Shown here one piece after another: positions 1 to 11,264 of a stretch of 64,000 nt of DNA (within the stretch, counting starts at the first letter, position 1; each line of letters starts with the position of its first letter). The position numbers and the translations under genes were made by a program. The DNA lies in assembly GCA_022539475.1 (NCBI GenBank), contig VCMS01000049.1:275997-339996 (forward strand), written 5' to 3'. The notes below the pieces were generated by a model that had not been told where the DNA came from, ran no database searches, and saw only the letters and a program-made list of their open reading frames with translations. This DNA comes from Gracilaria domingensis. Its lineage: Eukaryota > Rhodophyta > Florideophyceae > Gracilariales > Gracilariaceae.

Positions 1-127
1 TGAGAATATCCTTTCTTACGGTTCTCTCATTGTCCGTTTTCGGAAGTTGTTTTGGTTGCCAATTGGCTGACTGTGTCGGTGAACGATGTAGTCCCGTCGC
101 AGGAGTAGCGCGCCACGTGCCGCTTCT

Positions 128-2095
128 ATGCCCGGTTCGTCCGGCTTGCCGGCAAGTTTGCCTCCGTTTCCGAAGGACGCACTGGAGGTCCCAGGCAATG
201 GCGACCCGAAACCGGCTTCCCGGGGCCGCCGTTCTGATAACGGGACCCCACCCACTCGTGAGCCAACCGAAACCACACCTGCGGCTGATGCCGCCGCAGC
301 GGTTGACGTTATGTCGTCGCGGTCCGACGAGTATACCCTCCGTGAATTAGAGGCTCAGGTTCGCATCCTGCAGAACTCCCAAGTGGGCCTCATCCGGGAT
401 ATTACGAAACTCCGGCAACGGCTCGATAAAGCCGGTGTCCGGGATGTTTCGAGCGACGTCCGTGTTTTACGGTCTGATGTCAACCAGATTATGGAACACC
501 GACAGGTGTCGGCTACCCTGCACGAGCAGGCTTCCGCACGCCTGGACCGCCTGGCCACCCGTCTGGAGACGGTCGAGCAAATCATCATATCTGATGCTGT
601 TGCGGCGGGAGCCCCGGTTTCTGAAGGTTCTCAGCACTCGCGCCGTTCCCAGGATCGCCCGGCAAAGAAGAAGGTCAAGGTCAAGTCTGACTCATCTTCT
701 TCATCCTCTTCTGATGAGGAGGGCCTTAAAAAGGGATCGTCTACCGTCTCTTCGGACAGCGCGGAAGAGCGCTCTCGCTATCGTGCATCCCGTTCGCGGG
801 CTACTGAAGCCACCTCTGGTGTTGCACGAGGCCGTACGAAAGGACGGAGACACCTTGGATTGAAGGAATTGAAGCCGACAAACTTACTGTATCGGAAGCT
901 GCTATCGTACCGATATTATCGGCTTGATGACACGACGCCACAGAGGACCCCACGTGGGACTGGCAGAATGCGAAATCATCTGCGACAAATGGAGCTCACG
1001 CTAAAGCCCCACAAATTCTCTGGGAAAGATCCAATTCTTGTCTTGGATTTTCTTAACCGCTTCGTAGCGGAAGCCGATGTACTTCGGATGAGTGAGGCAC
1101 AGGCCTACATCGCGCTGCCGTACTTTTTGACGGGCGTAGCCGAAGATCAATTCAATTCGGTTCGTGGGTCGTCTCGCGCCTCCGAAGGAGGAGTTACGTG
1201 CTGGCCGGAAGCAGTACAATATCTCCTGCGCTCTTACGAGACAGGCAATGAGATACAAGGTGCTATACTCGCGCTGCGAGACACGAAGCAAGGAGCCGAT
1301 GAGTCGGAAACCGTTTATTCGACCCGCCTCAATAAGGCTTCCCACAGATGTGGCAACGTGTTCTCCGCAGCTGAGCGGTGTACGATGTTTGTTGATGGAC
1401 TGGATTGATCAATTCGGACGTTGGTAGCCCATTATCGGGAGAACAAACGCCGGACTACCTATCTGGAACTAGTCCAATTTGCCCAAGCTGAAGGAGATGC
1501 AGCTCGCGCACGCACTGCTGTCAAGACGCGCACGCGCTGACTCCTTCATGTAGAAGGCCGGGACTCTTCACTGCCTCACTCACGAGGTTCTGTTCAAGAG
1601 GGTTATGATAACCTACACCTGTTACAGGACGATGGTTCAATGCCGAGTCCGGAATTGCCGTCGACGACGAAGCAGTCTACAGTGGACGTAGACCCCGCTC
1701 TGTACGCCGGACGTCAAGTACCGGCATTGCCCGTGCCGCACTCTGGCGGATATCGAAGCCAACGCCCTGGATGGAGGGACCCGTATCCTCCTCGACATGA
1801 GCGCCGTCCGCCCAACGCGGATCTTCTTCGTCACCTTATTTGTCATAGCTGTTACAGGCCAGAGCACACCGCCTCGAATTGCTTAATGCCCATACGGGAT
1901 ATGGCGAAGATAGTGCCTCAATATGAGTCGTTGACGCCCGCCGAGCGGGAACGTGTTCCCGACAAATCGTCGCTTCGTGCGAAGGCGGAGACTCAGTCTG
2001 GAAACCAGGAAACGGTGCCATCGAATGGTGGGACTGTAGCCGCCCCTGCGCAGTCGCAACCTCCGCAGATTGGCGACGAAGCTCAGAAAAACTGA
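128..2095 (+). pseudogene. Ty3/gypsy Gag with two in-frame TGA codons
   Basis: One frame of 656 codons runs from ATG 128 to TGA 2093-2095, with internal TGA codons at 1406-1408 and 1538-1540 and no frameshift. The N-terminal part has a predicted coiled coil (from about YTLRELEAQVRIL), then a serine/acidic stretch. A capsid-like region follows around residues 285-425, with an FSGKDP motif. After the stops comes a CCHC zinc knuckle (CHSCYRPEHTASNC, about 1849-1890) that would bind RNA. A homologous Gag remnant on the minus strand near 53680 has arginine where the first TGA stands. This suggests that TGA came from CGA. The product would form the particle that packages element RNA. Confidence 0.82.
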
Positions 2096-2219
2096 GCAAG
2101 GGAGCCTCCGGCAATGGAGAAGCACCCCGAGCGACGGGGTTTAGAACGCCTAGGGCTGAGAAGCCTCGCTCCCCGGTCACAATCCTTTCGAGGAAAATGG
2201 CCACTATCACTTTAGTGTC

Positions 2220-4856
2220 TTGCGTCGCCCGTGGATACGGTCGAAGAACAGCCGGCTCCCGGATAGAGTCCTGGTCATGGCGAAACGTAACTACAAAGTT
2301 TACGCCGACCTAAGTGTTTCCGACCAGTACATGGTTCGGCAGTTGTCCGTGCTCGATACAGGAGCTGGGCCAAATTTCTTGGTTGAATCGATGACTCCGC
2401 CGCACTTGCGGTCTCGTGTTCGTGCGGCGCCGCAGATTGATATAGCGGATGCGAACAATCGGCCTCTTTCGACTGTGGGAGTAATAGACCTGCTCGTCAG
2501 GCTTGGCCGCTACGTGGCGAAGCTCGATTTCTTGGTTTGCAAGCAACTCGCTGCGCTGGTTATCCTCGGCTGCGACTTCTGTGACCGCTTCGTCGATGCA
2601 ATTCGACCGTGGAAGCGAACCATCGAGACGGAAGATGGGACTACTGTACCGATCGTTTGGCGTCCCCTTCGCCGGGCTTTGAAGAAGCAAGTCCCTTTGC
2701 CTGCGGCACAGAAGCCTACAGCCGATGAACGGAAGTCTACAAAGCTCCGAGTAGCTCGGTCTATTTCCATCCTGCCTGAATCACAGGTCTGGGTTACTGT
2801 GACGTCCCCACAATGTGGCTTACAAACGGTACAACCGTTGCCTGCGTTACAGGAGAAGCATCAGCTTGCCCTCGCTAATGGGATTGTTTTCGTCGAACCC
2901 GAGAAGCCTTTTCAGGTGCTGGTTGCGAACTTCAGCCGTTTTCCTCAACGGTTGGTTAGGAGCCAAGTTATTGGTTCATTGCTTCCGCACCCTGCGGCTA
3001 TAGTGCCTACTCAGGTTTCTATTGCCGAAGTTCTCGGTATCCTCGAAACTGAGGAGGGGGAGGCGGAACGGAACAATGCCGAACCAAACCCTGGTCTGAA
3101 CAGCTCGTCGGAAAATGCTACGCCGACTTCGTCGGATGCGAATAACCACAGCCTGTCGAAGGAAGCAATGCCGACCTCGTCGGACAATAATGATAAGGAC
3201 CTGAGTGTTGCTGACACGAAGGATAAGGCAGTACAAGAACTGGAGTCTCTGGATCTTGAACATGTCCCAGAGACTCACCGCGATAAATTGCGGCACATGC
3301 TTGAGGAGTTCACGCCCATGTGGGATGGCACACTGGGTAAGATTGGTATTACCGAACATCGGATTGATTTGCTACCGAATACTCGGCCCATTTGGCGGCA
3401 CCCTTACAGGGCAGGACCGACAGCTCGGCAGGAGGAGAAAGCTCAAGTTGAGGAGATGCTCCGCGCTGGAGTTATCGAGCCGGCTCAGTCACCATGGGCA
3501 TCGCCGGTGGTGCTCGCGCCCAAAGCTGATGGGTCTTGGCGATTTTGCATCGATTACCGCAAGCTAAACGCGGCTACAGTCAAGGATGTATATCCTATCC
3601 CACGAATGGATGAATGCATCGATTCGTTGGGCGACACGAAAGTGTTCACAACCCTAGATGCGAATTGGGGCTACTGGCAAGTTCCCTTGAGGGCCGAAGA
3701 TCGTGACAAGACAGCCTTCGTCTGTCATGAAGGATTGTACCGATTCAATCGGATGCTCTTTGGGTTAACGAACGCGCCAGCCACATTTCAGAGAGCTGTG
3801 GATATTTTGCTCGCCCGCTTCAAGTGGAAGACTTGCCTGGTTTACCTGGACGACATCATTGTCTACTCCAGCAACCTGGACGAGCACTTGACCCACGTAC
3901 GGGATGTGATGCGAGTCCTACGAGATGCAGGCATCACACTCAAGCTGAAGAAGTGCGAGTTCTTTACCGAAACCGTCAGGTATCTCGGCCACGTTATCCG
4001 TCCTGGACGGCTTTCGATTGACGAAGTACGCGTGAAATACCTCAAAGAGGTTAAGCATCCGAGGACGCAGACGGAACTCCGATCTTTTCTCGGCTTGTGC
4101 AATGTGTATCGCCGCTTCATTCCGAACTTCGCGGATATCGCTGCACCTCTGAACGAGCTTCTTTGCAAAGGACAGCCAGTCGACCTGGAAGAATTCGACG
4201 ACCGCAAGGCCGCGGCTTTCTCGTCGCTCGTGGACGCGGTGACATGGCCACGTGTTTTATCCCTGCCTAGGGCTGGTTTGCCGTATGCAGTAGATACGGA
4301 TGCGAGCGACTACCAAGTCGGCTGTGCCCTGTTCCAGACCACCAATGATGGCGAGCGATTCCCAATTGGGTATTGGTCAAGGAGCCTCAACGTTCACGAG
4401 AAGAATTACTCGGTATCCGAGAAGGAGTGCTTGGCAGTTGTCTGGGCATTACAGACACTGCGGCCCTATCTTATGGAGACCCGCTTCATTGTTCATACCG
4501 ATCATTCGGCCTTACGCTGGCTACTCTCTATAGCAGAGCTATCTGGCCGCTTGATGCGGTGGAGACTTCGCTTGTCGGAATTCGACTTCGAAATTCGTTA
4601 CAAGAAAGGACTCCTGAACACTCAGGCTGATGCACTGTCCCGCTTGGAAACAGCGGCTGAAGCTGCGCCAGTCGATGATCTGGAGATACCGTGCTTCTTC
4701 GCGGAAGACGGCTCGAGCGATGCCGATGAAGAATCGGAAGGATGGGACATCTACGATGCTGTTTTAGCCGTGTCAGACACGCAACACGAACCGGGCTCTT
4801 TCGTACCGAGCAAGCCGGAGGAACTCATCCGGGAGCAGCACACCGGAGATTCGTAG
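2220..4856 (+). CDS. Ty3/gypsy Pol: protease, reverse transcriptase, RNase H
   Basis: This is 878 codons with no good ATG at the front; the frame opens after TAG 2142-2144 and is probably reached by a frame change from Gag. An aspartic protease motif, LDTGAG, lies near residue 45. Reverse transcriptase covers about residues 385-600, with the first catalytic Asp in FTTLDANWGYWQV and the YLDD box in YLDDIIVYS. RNase H follows at about residues 680-810 and keeps its acidic set (DTDAS, EKECLAVV, HTDH, ADALSR). The enzymes process the polyprotein and copy element RNA into DNA. The frame ends at a TAG just where the integrase frame is already open, so a 1-base indel near 4840-4856 probably split one Pol. 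Confidence 0.9.
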   Translation: MRRPWIRSKNSRLPDRVLVMAKRNYKVYADLSVSDQYMVRQLSVLDTGAGPNFLVESMTPPHLRSRVRAAPQIDIADANNRPLSTVGVIDLLVRLGRYVAKLDFLVCKQLAALVILGCDFCDRFVDAIRPWKRTIETEDGTTVPIVWRPLRRALKKQVPLPAAQKPTADERKSTKLRVARSISILPESQVWVTVTSPQCGLQTVQPLPALQEKHQLALANGIVFVEPEKPFQVLVANFSRFPQRLVRSQVIGSLLPHPAAIVPTQVSIAEVLGILETEEGEAERNNAEPNPGLNSSSENATPTSSDANNHSLSKEAMPTSSDNNDKDLSVADTKDKAVQELESLDLEHVPETHRDKLRHMLEEFTPMWDGTLGKIGITEHRIDLLPNTRPIWRHPYRAGPTARQEEKAQVEEMLRAGVIEPAQSPWASPVVLAPKADGSWRFCIDYRKLNAATVKDVYPIPRMDECIDSLGDTKVFTTLDANWGYWQVPLRAEDRDKTAFVCHEGLYRFNRMLFGLTNAPATFQRAVDILLARFKWKTCLVYLDDIIVYSSNLDEHLTHVRDVMRVLRDAGITLKLKKCEFFTETVRYLGHVIRPGRLSIDEVRVKYLKEVKHPRTQTELRSFLGLCNVYRRFIPNFADIAAPLNELLCKGQPVDLEEFDDRKAAAFSSLVDAVTWPRVLSLPRAGLPYAVDTDASDYQVGCALFQTTNDGERFPIGYWSRSLNVHEKNYSVSEKECLAVVWALQTLRPYLMETRFIVHTDHSALRWLLSIAELSGRLMRWRLRLSEFDFEIRYKKGLLNTQADALSRLETAAEAAPVDDLEIPCFFAEDGSSDADEESEGWDIYDAVLAVSDTQHEPGSFVPSKPEELIREQHTGDS

Positions 4857-4878
4857 TCGTCTAAATGGTGGAGCACAG

Positions 4879-7506
4879 TTGCCTTTCGTCGAGAACGACC
4901 AAGGATTTCTAATCCGAACTGTCGGAAACAGGCCACAGATTGTGGTTCCGCACTCACTTCAGTCACGAGTACTGCATTTGTCGCACTATGCGAAGTTGTC
5001 AGCCCACCCTGGTGGCAGAAAGTTGTACTACACCTTACGGAAGAACTTTTACTGGCCAGCAATGGCTTTCGACGCGTATGCCACTGTTCGTGGATGTTCT
5101 GACTGCGCGAAGAACCGCGTCAAGCTGCAGAAGTATTCCAAGAAGTTGGTACTATTCCCTGCTAGGGCTCCACTGGAGGTTGTGGCGATCGATCTACTCG
5201 GTGAGTTTATTCGCACCCGCCAGGGAAACCGGTTTTTGCTTGTTATCACCGACCGCTTTTCTAAGCTGGTACGCACTGTGCCTTTAAAGAATGTTACTGC
5301 TAGTGCGGTCGCCCAAGCTTTCGTCACACACTGGGCTTTTGTCTACGGACCGCCGATTGACCTACTATCGGATAATGGACGGCAGTTTACGGCTAAGTTC
5401 TTTCAAGACGTCTGCCGCATCTTGCGGATACAAAATTGGTTCACGACTACCTATCATCCCCAGAGTAATGGGCAGGTTGAGCGATTTAACCGCACTATGC
5501 TCAATGCATTGCGAACATTTGTTGCCGAGCATCCGTCGGAATGGGATCAGTACGCCGATGCCGTGACATATGCCTACAATACACAGGTTCATCGTACGAC
5601 TCAGATCTCGTCGTTCGAGCTGGTGCTATCACGCGCCTCACCTTCGGTGGCCATCGAGCCACAGCCAACTTTGGACAAGTTCCCCTCGCCCCGTCTACAC
5701 AGGGACGCCTGGAAAAACTGGCTTAAGAACATTATCCCTACAGTTGGGCAGAATATCGCTAAAGCACAGGCCGCATACAAGCGGAATTTTGACGCTAGAG
5801 TGCGTAAGAACGCCCCGCATATCAGAGAAGGTAGCTATGCCTTCGTGCAGAAGGAGTACTACAACCTCGAGAAAGAGAAGCGACACAAGCTTTCTCCTAT
5901 CGCGGACGGCCCGTTCCGGGTTATTGCTGTTACCGACACAACGGTTGTCCTTGACATCAAGGGAAAGCACGAGCGTTTGTCGTTGGATCGCGTAAAGCCT
6001 GCGCCAAAGCCTGTTTGGCAGGAATCGCAACCGCCATCGTCGGCTTCTACCGCACCTATTGTGGAAACAGCCGTCGAAACGGAAACAGCCGCCGCAGCGG
6101 GAACTCGCAATCAACCGTCTGTGTTGCCGCACCCGGATCGCAGACTTGCTCATCTGCCAGCTAAGCCGGAATCTGACCCATCGATCCCTACAGCCGCATA
6201 TGTGCACACGCGGATAATGACTTCTACGAGGATACTGGCCACCGCCCCCGACGCTTCGACTGAGGAGGGAGAGGAGGTAAATCGCTCTGTGTCGTTGTCG
6301 CCGTCGTCGACGGAATCGTCTTTGCAGGCTTCTGTTTCGCACGAGCGCGCGACGTCGTGCGACACGCAGCCGGAAACCCGGAATGAAAAGGACGACGCGC
6401 AGGTACCGCGCAAGCCTCAAGAGGAGGAGCTACGTTCGCAGGCCCGAAAACGGCAGCACAGAACCGATGTGGTACGTGATATGCTGCCGGAAAGCCGGAA
6501 GAGTCGCACAGGTTCGCTGAGGCCTTCGGAGAAGGACGCGCCGTTACCACGAAATCCTGAGTTGGAAAGCACCACTACGGTGAATCGCAAAGCCGGAAGA
6601 CCCGAAGGAGAGAAGTTAGTGAAGAAAGACCGTGCTGTTACGGCAGATCCGACTTCGGGAGATTTTGGTGCAGCACCAAGTGCCGAAGCCGTCGAAAATA
6701 CGGAATTAACCACCAGTGTGGCAAGCAGTCAAGCCACAGCAAGTGGGCAGCACTCAAGCACCGCCGACGAGCGCACGGCGCGCCAAGTGTCGAGCTTCGT
6801 GGGAGATCCGCCTCCAACCGAGGATTACAGTGCACAAGCCGGGCACGTGCCAGCCATAGACCTGGCGCCGCCTAAAACCGGTTCAGAAATTTGCGAGTTT
6901 GAATCGGCTCTTGAAAGCCATGCAAAGGCGCAGGTGTCGCAGACCGCAGTGCGCGGCGAACCGTCGCCACGGCATGTGCCAGAACACCACTCGCTGGCAC
7001 ACCGCGTTGCGGACCGTTCACCGTCGCAACGGGAGATTATGCCGGAACCCCGGAAGCTCACCATTCGAGAAGAACGAAGTCCGTTTACAGCCCAGCAGCA
7101 TGGGAAGAAGAACCAGGAAACTGGAAGCCTGACAGTCAGGAAAACACCATGGTCAACGTCGCCTTCGCCTGGTGTGCAGGATGTGTTGCCGTCAGGACCA
7201 AAGCCACCTACATTTGACGATGCCCACGACGGAAACAGGAGCGATGACGCCTCGAAAGAGGATTCCTCGACCAAGCCGCATCCTGAGCGGAAGGTCCTCG
7301 ATGAGGAATATGTTATCGACCGTCTGGTAAGTCACGGCTACGCCCCTGACGGGGAACTACTGTATTGAGTCCGTTGGTACGGCTATGCCTCTTCAGCGGA
7401 TACGCACGAGCCTATCGAGCATCTTCCTCGCTCTAAGGTCCTACAGTACCACCGTCGCACACGGACACCGATACCGGCTACGCTGGACAGAGCCCAAGTG
7501 GGTTGA
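4879..7506 (+). pseudogene. Ty3/gypsy integrase with long linker and TGA-split chromodomain
   Basis: The frame is already open before 4879 and continues from the tail of pol in another frame. An HHCC zinc-binding region (HLSHYAKLSAHPGG to CSDC) is followed by the catalytic core. Its acidic residues lie in VVAIDLLGEF, LLSDNGRQF and HPQSNGQVERF. A GPFRV-type C-terminal fold follows (about 5905-5995). A Pro/Ser/Glu-rich linker of roughly 430 residues then precedes a chromodomain start (EEYVIDRLVSHGY, about 7305). TGA at 7366-7368 interrupts the domain, but the same frame continues with VRWYGYASSADTHEP, the second half, up to TGA 7504-7506. Integrase inserts element DNA; the chromodomain probably guides it to marked chromatin. 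Confidence 0.85.
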
Positions 7507-9301
7507 CCACCCACAACTAGTGAGCTATGCCGTCTCGGACGGAATAGGCCGCTTCACGGGGATGGAATTGCATCATGCAAAACGTGCCGCTTCACGCGGA
7601 TGCAACGATGTTGATACTAACAAGCCGCCCTAGACGGACGCTACTGAAAAGCAGCAATATGCCGCTCTATGCGGACAGTCTCTGCCTGAGCAGACAAGCC
7701 GCAAAACGCGGAAGCCACCTACAGTGGAGAAGAAGATGAAGAAAGAAGCCTAAGAAAAAGGAGAAGAAGCCAGGACACTGGAAGGAAGACTAAGAAGTTT
7801 TATCGCTACAGCCCCTTCTGCGGAAAGTAACCCCTCCCTTGTGGTCCATTCGCAACAGCCTCGAACGAGGTATTGCCCACTGAGAAGGGGGAGAACAAGA
7901 AGAAAATTTTGAGCCATGCCGGCAACGGCTTGATGAATGACATCTACTATACGGGGCATGATTTAACGTCTACACCACCCTTAGGTGCCATTACATGTCG
8001 CCTATAGCCGAATCTCGTCGGTTTCTTTGCCGCGGAGACCGATTTACATTCGCCATTACTGGGAAATTGCGCTTGACCGTTCTGGCTGTTCACGGCTTCA
8101 TAGCCCAGTTTTCTTGGAATGTATGCACGCTCATGGGTGTCTGGTATCTTCTTTACCGTTCTACGGCATGTCCCGAGTCCGTTATTGACGGTATGTCTTC
8201 ATTTATAACGAAGGTCTGAGCACTACAGTACTGCCAGTACACTGGATCGGACTTATGCTGTATCCGTCACACGGCATCCCCTAAAATCTCGGCATCGCTC
8301 GACGAACTCTTTAGATTCGTATGAAGCTCTTCTGGGAGGTCTCTTTCTTTTTGGGAAGGCTGGACGCGAAGTTCTGAAGTCATCTCGGTCGGTCAGTCAA
8401 CTTGCCCTTTTGGGATGTCCGAACTGGAACGATCGCGTTTGACCCAATTAATCGGGAGCAAATTCCGATCTCTTGAAGTACATCGACTCTACCTAGAGAC
8501 ACTCAAAGTTGAGTCGAGTGGCGTACTGCCATATGTAACGGTTGTGGAGTTATAGCGTTCGCGAAAACACCCTCTGTCGGGCTATTTTTAGCACAATTTG
8601 GGACAGCGCTATCTCCGCAACGCGGCAGCCGATTGAGACGGGAACTGCCATCCGAGTACAGCTTCGGCAGGCCTACAAGTAATGCAAGAGAACGCTGAGT
8701 TCGGTAATCGTTCAAGCCGCTCTGCGGAGATGGTCAGTTTGCCGAATTTCGGTTGTTTACAGGATACCTGAACCGAAACGACCTCGTTTGAGGCACTTCC
8801 CGCTCTTCAAATACGGCTTTCTTGGGCTCAATCGTCTTGAACGACGCAGGAAAAATACCGGACTAGCCGGTGTGCTCCGTACTTGACGGCAAGCCGAAAA
8901 CTCGGAAGTGCCGAAACTGATGAAGGACGTACTGTAGCCGATATCAGTCCGGGATTTTCGCTCAATGACGCCCGCCGACGTGGACGGAAGCCTCTCTGAG
9001 GAGTATGTAGGATTAATTGGCACTTGTGTAGGAGGCACGTACAGCCGCTAGGATGCGGAAGGGAAGCCCAACACTGGAAATTTTCGCGAACGACCTGAGA
9101 AACCTGCGGGCAGTCCGGACCCGTCGTTGTCGTTGTCGACACCTCGAGAAGGAGGCTCGTGGTCATTACCCTACGCGGGAAGCCCCCTGGAGGATCTGGG
9201 ACGATTCGACCGAGGAGTTCGGCTTGCGAGGATGGATTGCCGGGTTCCGGGCTCGTCAACAGCATCTTTGCGCGTTGTGTCTCTTCCTGAGAAGGGAGAG
9301 A
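7507..9301 (+). other. Non-coding 3' internal region with many small GCCG..CGGA hairpins
   Basis: No reading frame here looks like a known protein. Short inverted pairs of the form GCCG(n)CGGA recur, for example around 7587, 7625, 7664, 7690 and 8713. Related GCCGGAA..CCGGAA pairs lie inside the upstream linker coding sequence (around 6368, 6485 and 7039). The stretch belongs to the retrotransposon because it ends in the polypurine tract and 3' LTR. It could hold packaging or RNA-structure signals; that is inference. Confidence 0.5.
9289..9301 (+). promoter_or_regulatory. Polypurine tract of the gypsy element
   Basis: A run of 13 purines (GAGAAGGGAGAGA) directly precedes a TG dinucleotide that starts the presumed 3' LTR. 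In this family such a tract primes plus-strand DNA synthesis. Confidence 0.6.
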
Positions 9302-9966
9302 TGTAGTGCAAATCGCACCAATATTATGCGTATTTTACAGTGCATATTATGCACCGGGTGTCCATTGCTGGACCCCGGCCTGCTGGCACATTTCTTAGAA
9401 TTAGTAATTTATTTTGCCTAATATTCTAGGAATTTACACTGGCACGCCTCGGCCTCCACAGTACTTAGGAGTGCCGACGGCGCGCCAGCTTCACTCAGTA
9501 AACCTCAAGGAGGCGTTTGGCTCTGATCTTCTTGCCGCTTGCGCACGGTCACAAGCCCCATCCTGGGAAACACCGGCGCAATTCCGGGCTGATCAACCAA
9601 CCTCCGTCTCTGAGGAGTACTAATCCGTCGTCACGGCACTTTTCTTATCTATTTTATTGTCTTTATTTCCGTCTTACGGCTTTCGCTACTCTGGCCTACA
9701 TTCTCGGTTTGTCGCATTTGTCTCGGAAGTTTTCCCGCTTATTGGGAGTCAGTGCTTCGCAGTGCGGCTCGTTTTCTGATCTATTGTCGTCCGATACCGT
9801 TGGGCTGGATACCTCCACTCGCTGTGGCTCGCCGGAACCATCCGGAAACGTACGCCGATTCTACTTTTTCTACCTCGGACTGCAAGCCCAGATCGGGGCC
9901 ACCCGGATTTACACCCGGCTCGTGTTGGTCCTATCGGAGGGTCCTGCCGCTCAACTACCCTTCACA
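9302..9966 (+). repeat. Presumed 3' LTR of the gypsy element
   Basis: The block starts with TGTAGTGC right after the polypurine tract and is non-coding. I place its end at the CA of CCCTTCACA near 9966, just before sequence leading into an unrelated pogo remnant. The partner LTR is outside the window, so the right border is uncertain by tens of bases. Confidence 0.5.
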
Positions 9967-10055
9967 GGGAGCAGAGTCTGAACACCCTGAAGTGCTCGTC
10001 CGCGACGCGGCTTGTTGTTTAACCGTCGAGGGTTTGAACCACAGCAGTCGACCCG

Positions 10056-11067
10056 ATGTTTGTTTTCAGAGGATGTAGGGTACGCACACAAACAAACAAT
10101 CAAACGGAAAGTGTTGAGCCCATTCATGAAGTTTTGTCTCGTGGAACCCTGTTAGCTGCTCAAAGAGACGTTGCCGGTGTTGAAGCCAACACTTTTTACC
10201 AGTGGGCAACCCATTTGGTGGCGAAGACGGAAGACCTCCGAGCGAGTGGGCGTCATGTTTTGCTAACGTACGAGGGATACCGCAGTCATATGTCACTTCG
10301 ATTCTGTGAATTGGTCGGAATCAATCGTGTGAACACGTACCAGCTGCCAGTGCATACTAGCGCCAACAGGCAATCGCTTGACGTTTTCGCCTTTTCGTCG
10401 ATGAAATCCACTTTAAAGGAGCTTTTTGCGGATTCTCTGGCCTCTTTGGCATTGTTCGACAAGAAGGTTGATGTGTTACACGAGTGTCGCTTGATAACAA
10501 AGGCCTACGGAAGAGCAATGACCCGTGGAAACATTTGGAGGGGATTTGTGAAAATTAGCCTCTGTCCTACAGATCCAAATCATGTGCTTAGAGAATACAG
10601 ACGGCGTTGTTTTGATTGCGATTCAGAGCGAGTTAATGTCACTTAAATGATCTCGATATTGCACGAGAAGAGAGCAAAGACGGGCGTAGAGATGTTGAGA
10701 CCTGCTGTTTTGACAAAAACGGGACTTATCGACAACAGTAGAAGAGTGATTTTGACCTGTGACGATTCGTACGAGTTTAGGAAAGACCAAGAACAGAAAC
10801 ACAAGACGAAGAAGAAAGCAAAAAAATCTAGATAAAGCTAAGTCATCCAAAGAAAGAGCCAAAGTTGTTCAAAAGAGTTCCGCGAACATTGCAACCCCGA
10901 TACAAAGCTCTCTGCGACGGAACGAACGTTTTGGCAGCAATCGTGCCGTGCCCCGATCCCTCGAGGAGCGTTGTCGTATAGCTCGAGATAATGCTCTCAC
11001 CAAACCTTCCGTCCCGGTTGCCGAAATGCCGCGAAACTGTACTAGCGACGAGGTGACTGCGTCATAG
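10056..11067 (+). pseudogene. Pogo/Tigger-like DDE transposase fragment
   Basis: The first ORF (10056-10646) matches the middle and end of a DDE_1 (pogo-type) transposase: a DVAGVEANTFYQWATH segment, then VLLTYEGYRSH and a LPVHTSANRQSLDVFAF block. In related proteins the second catalytic residue is Asp in a LLTYDGYRSH context; here it is Glu, so the copy is probably inactive. The same frame continues after TAA 10644-10646 to about 10835. A basic C-terminal tail then carries on in another frame to 11067. The N-terminal DNA-binding half is missing, perhaps lost when the gypsy LTR inserted just upstream. Confidence 0.7.
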
Positions 11068-11264
11068 ACTGTTTATGCGACGAAAACTGCTCTTGGTTAA
11101 GCTTTGTGATTGTTTCAGCAGATTGGAGATTAAAACCGCAAGAACGTTTAGCGCACAATAACATGGACTTAGGAACTTCATATGATAGTTTTTCTTCAAC
11201 TTTGATACTATGGTTTTTTTAAATGAGCCTGTTTTGGTCTCTACACTCTTAAAAACGTCTTATC

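Larger units (their letters stand above)
1..9966 (+). mobile_element. Ty3/gypsy chromovirus LTR retrotransposon (5' LTR outside window)
   Basis: The order gag, protease, reverse transcriptase, RNase H, integrase, chromodomain, polypurine tract and LTR defines a Ty3/gypsy chromovirus on the plus strand. The gag frame begins at about base 128, so the 5' LTR and primer site lie before or at the window edge. The copy is decayed but young-looking. Gag has two in-frame TGA codons, pol and integrase lie in different frames, and the chromodomain has one in-frame TGA. About 1.8 kb of non-coding sequence separates the chromodomain from the 3' LTR, which is long for this group. The right end is an estimate, because the partner LTR is not visible. 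Confidence 0.85.

Noticed and set aside
5695-6420. 241-codon minus-strand ORF
   Set aside because: It is antisense to the integrase tail and linker, is Arg-rich and has no domain.
10020-10045. tRNA B-box-like sequence
   Set aside because: GGTTTGAACC lacks a matching A box and cloverleaf within range.
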